From contig CAZLKT010000002.1 in NCBI GenBank assembly GCA_964560205.1, positions 32,889 through 96,888 of the forward strand: a stretch of 64,000 nucleotides of DNA, read 5' to 3'. Below, piece after piece: positions 34,488 to 42,019 of this stretch (the stretch's first letter is position 1; each line of letters opens with the position of its first letter). The position numbers and the translations under genes were made by a program. A model generated the notes under the pieces. It was not told the DNA's origin. It did not search any database and saw only the letters and a program-made list of their open reading frames with translations. The DNA is from CAZLKT01 sp964560205. GTDB lineage: Bacteria > Pseudomonadota > Alphaproteobacteria > Holosporales > Holosporaceae.

Positions 34488-35084
34488 TTATTTCTTATCC
34501 TCTGCTACTGCTTTTTTCCCAGCATTCTCCTTGTCCATCAATCCAAAAGTCAAATAGTTCTTCCAACTTTGCTTTTTTTCCTCCTCTGCTTTTGCAGTGC
34601 TATTTACCCCGGATTTTATGCTAGCATCTTTGCTCACCTGAGAACCAGTTCCAGTGCTTTTTGCCTGAGACCCGGTCGATGATACTTTGGAGGCATTATC
34701 AGCTTTGGAAGCATTATCATTATTACTTGATGGAGCTATAGTGGGCTTTAACTGACTTAAATTCTGAGTAGCAGCTTTCTTCCTAGCTTCCTCTTCTGCC
34801 GCTGCTTTCTTCTTAGCTTCCTCTTCTGCCGCTGCTTTCTTCTTAGCTTCCCTTTCTGCAGTTACATTCTTCTTAGCTCCCTCTTCTCCACCATCACTTC
34901 TGCTGGATCTGCCTCCATACCTTCTTTTTTGGACTCTCGCCCCACGACCACCACTTATTCTCTTTTTTCCCCTCCTCAGTGAAGATTTTTTGCCTTTGGC
35001 TTTCCTCTTACCACCTGCTTGAAGAGCATCCTGGCTGGACACAGCAAAAAGAAGGAACAAAATGTAAAGAATCTTATTTTTCAT
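34488..35084 (-). CDS. Secreted basic protein, family B member 2
   Basis: Paralogue of the gene at 33758 and intact. The signal peptide is MKNKILYILFLLFAVSSQDA, then a Lys/Arg-rich stretch (KRKAKGKKSSLRRGKKRISG), short repeats of AKKKAAAEEE (residues ~80-105), a Ser/Thr/Asn-rich linker and the shared motif QSWKNYLTFGLMD near the C-terminus. 198 residues. GGAG lies before the ATG. The SWxNYLTxGL motif is kept while the rest has diverged, which suggests it does something specific. Confidence 0.7.
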   Translation of the reverse strand: MKNKILYILFLLFAVSSQDALQAGGKRKAKGKKSSLRRGKKRISGGRGARVQKRRYGGRSSRSDGGEEGAKKNVTAEREAKKKAAAEEEAKKKAAAEEEARKKAATQNLSQLKPTIAPSSNNDNASKADNASKVSSTGSQAKSTGTGSQVSKDASIKSGVNSTAKAEEEKKQSWKNYLTFGLMDKENAGKKAVAEDKK

Positions 35085-35252
35085 AGTAACTCCGTATGTT
35101 TAGTCTTGTATGTTCTCGTATTGTAAAAAAAAATAGTAAATATTTTGTTAAAAAATGATATAAATATATAATTTGTATTTTTTAAAAAAATATCTGTTTC
35201 GGCATGATGTTCCTTGCCATAATGACGTATTCCAGATACTATCTCCAAGAGC

Positions 35253-35345
<93 letters not shown>

Positions 35346-35379
35346 GAAATTTTTGAAGCTAAACTTTGACTCTCAATGG

Positions 35380-36327
35380 TCATAACACTTTCCCCACAGG
35401 AACAGTATGTGGGTCAGATTCATGGTTTTCAGGATCATCAAACGGCATGTGGGTATAGCCGTTTTTGAGATAGAGTCCTAAACTACTTTGCCGGGATTCC
35501 ACATGAGTACTTTGAATGCCTAACCTTTTCACCCACTTTTCTATAAGCGCCAAAAACTGGCTATCAGCATTTTGATTTGCCTTCTTCTCATCATCACATG
35601 CAAGCATACGGACTGCAGCTCTTTGATCTGGCCAAAACTGAATATGCGCGTAACCCACAATGTCTGTTCCCTCATATAAAACCAGATGGGCATGCTCTTC
35701 ATGATGAAATGTCCACGTGTAAGGATCCTCTATGCCACCAAAGAAATGCGTGTTACGGAAATGATAAGCTGCTTGCCATTCCGTATGGTCATTACATTTC
35801 AGCATACGAATTCTATGAAATCCAGCCTCTCTCAAAATTCCTCTAATAAAATCGCCCTTGCGCAGGGTGTAATTCGTAAAAGGTGAATTTTTTTCTTTGA
35901 TAAATGATGATTCATCTTTGATGAGCTCTTCTTTCAGAAGCGCATACTCATCTCGTTTGTGTGGGTGATGTCTCAAGTAATCCCGAAAACACAGATTTAA
36001 TGGGATTTCCGCATGAGATTCCTCGTACACATGAAGATGCACATCCATGTCTCCTCGTTTATCGAAGCCATAATGCAATGGGATGTTGTATTCACCACGA
36101 TAGCGAATTCCCATTTCTTCCAGGTGATGACGAGCCAACAATGGATCTTGCACCACTGCAACTATATCAATAATAGGTTTAGCAGCTAAGCCTGGCACTG
36201 AGGTGGAACCAATATGATGGATTTCCAAACAATTATGACCCAATGATTGTCTCAAAAGCGCCGCCTCTTGTTCAAAAATATGTGGCCAATTGTGGTCATA
36301 GGGCACAACTTGGATTGCTTTCAACAT
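35380..36327 (-). CDS. GrpB-like (UPF0157) domain fused to a GNAT acetyltransferase
   Basis: The N-terminal ~170 residues carry the GrpB-type nucleotidyltransferase-like fold: VVPYDHNWPHIFEQE, HHIGSTSVPGLAAKPIIDI and LCFRDYLRHHP. From about residue 180 a GNAT domain follows, with HAHLVLYEGTDIVGYAHIQF and a final SSLGLYLKNGYTHMPFD. I choose the ATG at 36327 (315 residues). Such fusions exist in other bacteria, including intracellular ones. Substrates are unknown for both domains. It lies in a block with csaA and hipBA, all on the minus strand. Confidence 0.85.
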   Translation of the reverse strand: MLKAIQVVPYDHNWPHIFEQEAALLRQSLGHNCLEIHHIGSTSVPGLAAKPIIDIVAVVQDPLLARHHLEEMGIRYRGEYNIPLHYGFDKRGDMDVHLHVYEESHAEIPLNLCFRDYLRHHPHKRDEYALLKEELIKDESSFIKEKNSPFTNYTLRKGDFIRGILREAGFHRIRMLKCNDHTEWQAAYHFRNTHFFGGIEDPYTWTFHHEEHAHLVLYEGTDIVGYAHIQFWPDQRAAVRMLACDDEKKANQNADSQFLALIEKWVKRLGIQSTHVESRQSSLGLYLKNGYTHMPFDDPENHESDPHTVPVGKVL

Positions 36328-36384
36328 TTCGAACTCCCACATACCGTTGATCTTTGCAGTAACTTACATCATATAAAGCAGCTC

Positions 36385-36723
36385 TCAGCACATCTTTTGT
36401 CCATTGGGAACTTTTGGATCAACAGTTAGCAAACAAATGGCACCATTTGCGTCAGCACATCCAAGAAGCAAAAACTAGGAGACAAAGCCTTCTATATTCT
36501 TCTCTCCCAAATGAACGCATCCAACGATTTGCTTGCCCATCAGCGAGTCCGGTGTGTAATGGGATGTCACCTGAGCAGATGTTTGTAGTACCCCTATATC
36601 AGAACCAAAATCCGCCCATACTTTGAATGCTGGCTTTTTTGCCCTTGGAAATTCTTCCACTTTCACGATGGTACCGGAACGCACATCCACACGTTCAAAT
36701 TCTTCATATGTTATGACTGCCAT
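36385..36723 (-). pseudogene. csaA: CsaA-like tRNA-binding protein with in-frame TAG
   Basis: An OB-fold tRNA-binding protein of the CsaA type. The first part is clear (EEFERVDVRSGTIVKVEEFP, then ARKP-like AKKPAFKVWADFGSDIG, TSAQVTSHYT). The frame stops at a TAG at 36475-36477 after EGFVS. Continuing in the same frame gives FLLLGCADANGAICLLTVD and PKVPNGQKMC, exactly the rest of the family, to a TGA at 36385-36387. Total 112 codons, the normal length. So one codon (probably GAG for Glu) has become TAG: a very recent pseudogene, a read-through case or a sequencing error. Start chosen at 36723. Confidence 0.85.
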
Positions 36724-36827
36724 TTCTAACCTCACGTTATGACTCTACCGCCCTAATAATGTTACATCTCGATTGCCCTTCCCACAACACTCAATGATGC
36801 ACATCACCGCTTCTGAGATTGTGATAG

Positions 36828-38027
36828 TCACACACCAAAGTCTTGACGAACCTTCTGGAAAACTTCTTCGATGTTTTTTCTTTGCAGCTTAGAGACACCA
36901 GCACCATCTGCAAGAGCACTCCATTTTTCAGTTGCAGCCAAAACCTGGCTGATAACCTCCAACGCCTTATCTCTCTTTATATTGCAGATAGCAGCCAATT
37001 TCAATACATGCTCTTTTGTAGGATTTTTCCCTTCACCCATCATCATGGTGGAATGCTCACCCCCGGGACCAGAGGAAAAAGTCAGGTCATAGGCCGGGGA
37101 TACGGTCCAATTTCCTTGGGCATCCATTAAAAATGCAAAATTCTTTGAATGATCATCACGATTATGGCTCAGGATGTTAAAAACCGCATTTCTCAATTGC
37201 ACCTCGCACTGCCTCACATCTTTTGTAAGATATAAGGTTGCCTTCATGATACTCTCGTAATCAAGAGATGATTCTCGGTGATCTGCGTGGAGTACACCCG
37301 AAATAGTATGCATATGAATGCGCCTATCACCGTTTCTATCAAATCTTTTCACACCAAAAAAACCTAAACCTTGTCGTGAAGGAAAAAGTTGTGCTTGTGG
37401 AACAACAAGACCTGCATCTTGAGCCATAAGGTGATACGCATACTCAATAGCCCCCATATCTTGAGGATCACAATGAGACCTAAATTTAATTAGCCACTCC
37501 TCGCCATTCATGTGGAGTAAAACTTTAGGGCGAGCCCCAGCCGAAGATCCTCCTAAAATCAGCAATTCATCAATATACGCGTTACTCTCATTGAAAGTTG
37601 CCTGGATCTCTCGATAAATGTCATCTAAATCATGGGACAAGCTTAAATCCCTATGAGGATTTTCAGGCTCGTAAGATAACGCCCCCATACCATTACTGCC
37701 AACAAAACAAAGATGATCAAGGGGAGAAAGCGTTCCAGGAGTGAATCCTGCCCTCATTAATTTGCGATCCAAAAGTAACCGCCCCCACCCATCAGGCAAA
37801 CTGTCGTTAAATACGCCAAACAAACCCTCAAAGGTACGATCATGTGATTCAAGAACACCTGCGTGAAGTGGCAGTTTAAAAGGCGATAATTCCAAGCCCA
37901 TCTTGAGAAAAGCCCCATCATATTCAAAAAAGATTCTTCTGTTTTCATACAGCAATCTTCCCATAAGCTGCTTTACCCCTGACCCATGATAATACACATA
38001 AACAAGATTGTGATTGTGAGGACTCAT
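36828..38027 (-). CDS. hipA: HipA-type serine/threonine kinase toxin
   Basis: HipA toxins phosphorylate targets such as glutamyl-tRNA synthetase and induce dormancy. GSSAGARPK near residues 160-168 is the P-loop-like segment with the autophosphorylation serine region. NRDDHSKNFAFL (289-300) is the catalytic loop with Asp and Asn, and SPAYDLTFS is the metal-binding DFG-like motif. About 399 residues, close to family length. All key residues are present, so it could be active. Its ATG overlaps the hipB stop (ATGA). Confidence 0.92.
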   Translation of the reverse strand: MSPHNHNLVYVYYHGSGVKQLMGRLLYENRRIFFEYDGAFLKMGLELSPFKLPLHAGVLESHDRTFEGLFGVFNDSLPDGWGRLLLDRKLMRAGFTPGTLSPLDHLCFVGSNGMGALSYEPENPHRDLSLSHDLDDIYREIQATFNESNAYIDELLILGGSSAGARPKVLLHMNGEEWLIKFRSHCDPQDMGAIEYAYHLMAQDAGLVVPQAQLFPSRQGLGFFGVKRFDRNGDRRIHMHTISGVLHADHRESSLDYESIMKATLYLTKDVRQCEVQLRNAVFNILSHNRDDHSKNFAFLMDAQGNWTVSPAYDLTFSSGPGGEHSTMMMGEGKNPTKEHVLKLAAICNIKRDKALEVISQVLAATEKWSALADGAGVSKLQRKNIEEVFQKVRQDFGV

Positions 38028-38329
38028 TTTCTCCCCCGTTTTCTTTTATCACCTTTGATGAGTGCATCAAGAGACAATGCTGCAGCAAGAGGAGCGGGAG
38101 CACATAATGCTTTAAAACCATCCATAGCCCCTAGCACTACGGCCAGTTTCAACAATGATTCCAGCGATATTTGCCCCGTTTGTTCAAACTTTTTTAAAGA
38201 CCCATAACTAACACCAGACTTTTCTGATAAGGTTTTCTGGCTTAAATTGAGGTCAAGTCTTAAGATACGCATTTGGTATGCGATTATTTTTTGCATTTCT
38301 TGGGGGGTCACCATATTAACTGATACCAT
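38024..38329 (-). CDS. hipB: HipB-type antitoxin (XRE family regulator)
   Basis: A helix-turn-helix protein with YQMRILRLDLNLSQKTLSEKSGVSYGSLKKFEQTG, followed by ISLESLLKLAVVLGAMDGF. It would bind and neutralise HipA and repress the operon. AAAGGA lies 5 bases before the ATG at 38329 (101 residues); the frame extends upstream to 38356. The C-terminus is basic (KGDKRKRGRK). It precedes hipA with a 4-base overlap, the classical antitoxin-first order. Confidence 0.9.
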   Translation of the reverse strand: MVSVNMVTPQEMQKIIAYQMRILRLDLNLSQKTLSEKSGVSYGSLKKFEQTGQISLESLLKLAVVLGAMDGFKALCAPAPLAAALSLDALIKGDKRKRGRK

Positions 38330-38553
38330 AATATCCTTTATTACAATTATTCCCACATAATGAATATTATCGTATCCTATAAACTAAAAAAAGGTGTTGT
38401 GATGTCACATAAGATGTTCATAGGAAGAAGTTACGCTCAATGATCTTTGTCAACCAAACGTGCTCTTAAAGCTTCTACGAAGATGCGTTGCAGTCTGAGG
38501 GAAGAGGGTGTAAGGTGAGAGAGTATTTTTTTGTGAGAAAAGGTTTGTGCGCC

Positions 38554-39303
38554 ATGACGGTGGTGAGAAAAAGTTTTCCATTTTTTTGTATAGCAAGTTT
38601 TCTTTGGGGAGCAGCGTGTCTGCCTTTATGGGGGGAAGAACACAGTCCTCCCCAATCTCGAGAGATACTCCGAGAAGTTTTAGAGCAGAGTACGCACCCT
38701 CCCACACAGAAAGGAAATGTCGACTCTCCTACGTCCACAAAGGATTTTCCCCTTACCCTCAAAAAATACTGGGAGACTCCTGAGGAGTCCGGCGTAGATT
38801 TTTTTGTGAATGAATGCAAAAAAGGAAGCACTCTGGCATGGTTTTATCTTGCTGCTATGTGTTTTCGTGTAAGAAACTATGACAAAATTTTTGGACCTAT
38901 TCCTCCAACTGACAATCTTCCTTCCAATTTTTTTGCAGGTCCCTCTTATAGTGCTTTTGTTGCAGGAGTGGCAAAGGCACCCTTTTTTCTTTTCCTTTTC
39001 ATGGCTCCCCACCTGGCGCGGGAACGACTTCATGAGAAACCCCTTGGCCTGGTAGGATGTTCTCGCGTAAGCCAGTATCTCAGCCTTGAGCTCACCACCA
39101 TGTCCTTTCTGACACCTCTTCTACAAAATATGGTGCCTGATTTTTCAGAAAATGCCTGGAGCTATGATGTATTGTATGATCAGGACATCACACGGGCATG
39201 TTACTACGTGTTTTGTCTCTACATGGAGTCCTATGAAAAAATGTCCACCCTTTTGAAATTGTTAGAGCAGAGCTATACTGTTTTTGCATCTACAAAAGGG
39301 TAG
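38554..39303 (+). CDS. Secreted protein of unknown family, tandem copy 1
   Basis: A signal peptide (TVVRKSFPFFCIASFLWGAACLPLWG) precedes a ~220-residue helical domain. Conserved with the next gene: KKGSTLAWFYLAAMC (Sel1-repeat-like), FVAGVAKAPFFLFLFMAPHL followed by ARERL, LTPLLQNMVPDFSENAWSYD, and TRACYYVFCLYMESYEK. I choose the ATG at 38554, after AAAGG. No enzyme motif. The conserved pattern suggests a folded helical periplasmic or exported protein. Identity with its neighbour looks close to half by eye. Confidence 0.7.
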   Translation: MTVVRKSFPFFCIASFLWGAACLPLWGEEHSPPQSREILREVLEQSTHPPTQKGNVDSPTSTKDFPLTLKKYWETPEESGVDFFVNECKKGSTLAWFYLAAMCFRVRNYDKIFGPIPPTDNLPSNFFAGPSYSAFVAGVAKAPFFLFLFMAPHLARERLHEKPLGLVGCSRVSQYLSLELTTMSFLTPLLQNMVPDFSENAWSYDVLYDQDITRACYYVFCLYMESYEKMSTLLKLLEQSYTVFASTKG

Positions 39304-39372
39304 GTTTTTCCAATACCTGGAAGAATGGTGCGTGACGTGGTACAATGGCGTTTTATATGGCATGTGACCGTC

Positions 39373-40131
39373 ATGTTTTTTCAAAGATTACGCTTTTTCT
39401 TCTGCATTGTAGCATCTCTATGGGGCCACCATCTCTGTGCTCAGGATAAGAGCCCAGCCTCACAAACCAAAGAGCCACCGTTGTCTTTCAACGTTTTCGT
39501 ACAAAAAGTTATAAAATGCGAACCCATGGAACAAAAAGGGAGTGTGGACTTTCCTTCCTCTACAAAAAAGTTTTCTCTTGTTTTCAAAGAACACTGGGAG
39601 AATCCCGACAGGTCCTCCATAGGTTTTTTTGCAACGGCATGCGAAAAAGGAAGCACTCTGGCATGGTTTTACCTTGCAGCTGTATGCCATCGTCTCCATG
39701 CCCATGATTATAAAATTTCCGGGCCCTTGCCAGCACTTGAGAATATGCCCATGAGCTTTTTCGAAGGTGCGGCTTATGAGGCTTTTGCTGCAGGCGTGGC
39801 AAAGGCTCCCTCTTTTCTTTTCTTTTTTATGGCTCCACACTTGGCACGTGAACAACTCGCAGGAAAAAAAACCTGTGGCATTTTTGGCTGTCCAAAAATA
39901 AGCGAATTCACTGCCCTCAGAATAAACATGATCTCCTCCCTGACTCCTTTTATAAAAAACATCATTCCAGATTTTTCGGAACACCTCTGGAAATATGAGG
40001 TCATTCGTACTGAGGATCTCACAAGGGCATGTTATTATACGTTCTGCCTTTATATGGATTCCTATGAAAAAGCAAAAGCTCTTTTAGACTTTTTAGAGCA
40101 TACAAATCGTCTCTTCGCTTCTGCGTCATAA
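39373..40131 (+). CDS. Secreted protein of unknown family, tandem copy 2
   Basis: Paralogue of the preceding gene, in the same direction. The signal peptide is FFQRLRFFFCIVASLWGHHLCAQ. Shared blocks are CEKGSTLAWFYLAAVC, AAGVAKAPSFLFFFMAPHLA, LTPFIKNIIPDFSEHLWKYE and TRACYYTFCLYMDSYEKA. The start may be 39325 (ATG, longer) or 39373, where the signal peptide begins. The two genes probably arose by tandem duplication. Function unknown. Confidence 0.7.
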   Translation: MFFQRLRFFFCIVASLWGHHLCAQDKSPASQTKEPPLSFNVFVQKVIKCEPMEQKGSVDFPSSTKKFSLVFKEHWENPDRSSIGFFATACEKGSTLAWFYLAAVCHRLHAHDYKISGPLPALENMPMSFFEGAAYEAFAAGVAKAPSFLFFFMAPHLAREQLAGKKTCGIFGCPKISEFTALRINMISSLTPFIKNIIPDFSEHLWKYEVIRTEDLTRACYYTFCLYMDSYEKAKALLDFLEHTNRLFASAS

Positions 40132-40392
40132 CTGATTTATGCCATACTCTCTATGATCATAAAGTCCACACCGCCTCTCAAAAAACCTCTCACCAGATAA
40201 ATCCGGTGCAATTCAGAAAAATACAGTGTAATATGGTACGGTAGTATTTTATAAAAAAGGTTTTTTGCTGTGACGCTTTCTCAAAGAACATTTTTTTTGG
40301 CACAGTTGTGAAACATGATATCACATGCACTCTATAGGATAAATTTTGTAGCTTGCTCCATTTTTTCCCATGAACTACACTCAGGGGAGAGG

Positions 40393-40469
40393 CGGAGTGT
40401 AGCGCAGTCTGGTAGCGCGTTGCGTTCGGGACGCAAAGGTCGTGGGTTCGAATCCCGCCACTCCGACCA
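40393..40469 (+). tRNA. tRNA-Pro (anticodon CGG)
   Basis: Acceptor CGGAGTG pairs with CACTCCG; the anticodon stem TGCGT/ACGCA encloses TCGG within TTCGGGA (anticodon CGG); the T-arm is GTGGG-TTCGAAT-CCCGC. ACCA is encoded at the 3' end. Confidence 0.96.
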
Positions 40470-40481
40470 TAAAGCCCCTGT

Positions 40482-41132
40482 GTGGATGTAATGTTTTTTG
40501 TTTTTTGGGGATCTCTTGTGGCTGGCGTTTTTGTTTCTGCTCCGGTGGGGCCTGTCAGCGTCTTATGCCTTCGCTATACACTCCTTCAGGGCGCATTAGG
40601 GGGTATGGCCATAGCATGTGGCACAATTCTTGCAGATCTCTTGTATGCCATACTCATGATGTGCGGACTGAGTGATGTCTCTCAAAGAATCATGCAGTAC
40701 CCCCCACTTCTTCTTCTCAGCGGCATTATTTTTTGTCTGTGGGGTGTGAGGGAATGGCGCTTAGCATCCTCACCGGAAAAAATAAACCAACAGGCCAACA
40801 CCGTATCTTTTTCTTCCCTAGATCTTGTGCGCTTATTTGGGAAAAGTTTTCTTCTCACCGGAATGAATCCGGCCACTGCAGCAACATTTTTGGGCATTTC
40901 TGCTTTTTTCTTTTCAGATCTGTCGTCTTTTTTCGCAAAAACTGTGGCCCTCACAGGATTTTTTTGTGGCTCTGTACTATGGTGGACATTCGTTGTATGG
41001 GGCGTTCTTTGGGGCAAAAAAAGAAACTTTTCTTGGACCACATGGATGAGCTTGTTGCATCGTCTTTCAGCTGTTTTTTTGTGGATGGCTTCTGGATACG
41101 GGCTTCTACGCATGAGCGGTGTTTTGACATAG
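40482..41132 (+). CDS. LysE-family amino acid exporter
   Basis: Inner-membrane exporter of the LysE/RhtB group with about six membrane segments. The N-terminal signature APVGPVSVLCLRYTLLQGALGG, a TILADLLYAI second helix and LTGMNPATAATFLGI in the fourth helix match the family. 216 residues. The GTG at 40482 and the ATG at 40491 are both possible; the gene starts 13 bases after tRNA-Pro. Substrate unknown. Confidence 0.87.
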   Translation: MDVMFFVFWGSLVAGVFVSAPVGPVSVLCLRYTLLQGALGGMAIACGTILADLLYAILMMCGLSDVSQRIMQYPPLLLLSGIIFCLWGVREWRLASSPEKINQQANTVSFSSLDLVRLFGKSFLLTGMNPATAATFLGISAFFFSDLSSFFAKTVALTGFFCGSVLWWTFVVWGVLWGKKRNFSWTTWMSLLHRLSAVFLWMASGYGLLRMSGVLT

Positions 41133-41163
41133 CTCACAAAAATCGTGTCATCTAGAATAATGC

Positions 41164-42015
41164 CTATCCCTTTGCAAAAAAGCGTTCGTCCAAATATCCA
41201 GCAAAAGAAATAAATGCCGGAGCAGTATGGAAAAGGTTGCCTTCTGCGTCTCGAGAAACCATGGTTTTCCCGCCTGGCATTTCAAGAGAGCAATGATTGC
41301 TGTCCTGATCCAATGTAAAAATAAAAGCTGCAATAGCACACGCTGCAGAACCACAGCTGCTTGTAAGTCCAACACCGCGTTCCCACACCACCACCTTCAC
41401 AGAGTTCAACCCAATCCACTTCACAAAAGAAACATTCACGCCATCAGGAAATGCTGGATGTTTGGACAGGACCAACCCTACAGAATTAAAATCAATCAAA
41501 TCATCCTCAATGAAAACCAAAAGATGTGGGTTTCCTACATGAACAGGAATCCCCTCAGAGAGCCCTTTCACACCCAAATCAATCTTTCCCTCCTGATAGA
41601 GAACATTATTTCTTCTGATGTATCCTACACTAGGTTTTTTCTCTTGTACGGTCATATTAATGCCATCCTCTTCCATCCATCCATAAAGCTCCCCCAAAGG
41701 ACCTTGCAACCGAATAGAACGCTTTTCCTGAAGAAGGCGAGAAATTAGCGCAACCACACACCGTATACCATTTCCGCAGGACTCTGCCTGGGATCCATCT
41801 TGGTTCCATATGGCCACACGGCACCCATCATTAAATCCCTGCGCCGATGGATACAAAACCAAAAGCTGATCACACCCCACACCATACCAGCGATTGGAAA
41901 TATCCTGTATGTTTTTCTTCGTCAAAATCACATCTTTGAGGATGACAAAGTCATTTCCCAAAGATTGCGCTTTGATAAAATCGCTATGAAGAAGCTGATC
42001 TTTATGTAATGTCAT
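41164..42015 (-). CDS. dapF: Diaminopimelate epimerase
   Basis: Interconverts LL- and meso-diaminopimelate for peptidoglycan and lysine. The two catalytic cysteines lie in ESCGNGIRC and in TSSCGSAAC, and AQSLGNDFVIL is the N-terminal signature. 283 residues. It follows dnaE by four bases on the same strand, so the two are co-transcribed. With asd and the transglycosylase it points to a retained peptidoglycan pathway. Confidence 0.95.
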   Translation of the reverse strand: MTLHKDQLLHSDFIKAQSLGNDFVILKDVILTKKNIQDISNRWYGVGCDQLLVLYPSAQGFNDGCRVAIWNQDGSQAESCGNGIRCVVALISRLLQEKRSIRLQGPLGELYGWMEEDGINMTVQEKKPSVGYIRRNNVLYQEGKIDLGVKGLSEGIPVHVGNPHLLVFIEDDLIDFNSVGLVLSKHPAFPDGVNVSFVKWIGLNSVKVVVWERGVGLTSSCGSAACAIAAFIFTLDQDSNHCSLEMPGGKTMVSRDAEGNLFHTAPAFISFAGYLDERFFAKG

Positions 42016-42019
42016 TGTT

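Noticed and set aside
38330..38420. HipB operator palindromes
   Set aside because: TATCC occurs twice upstream of hipB but no matching GGATA at the right spacing is seen, so I do not call an operator.
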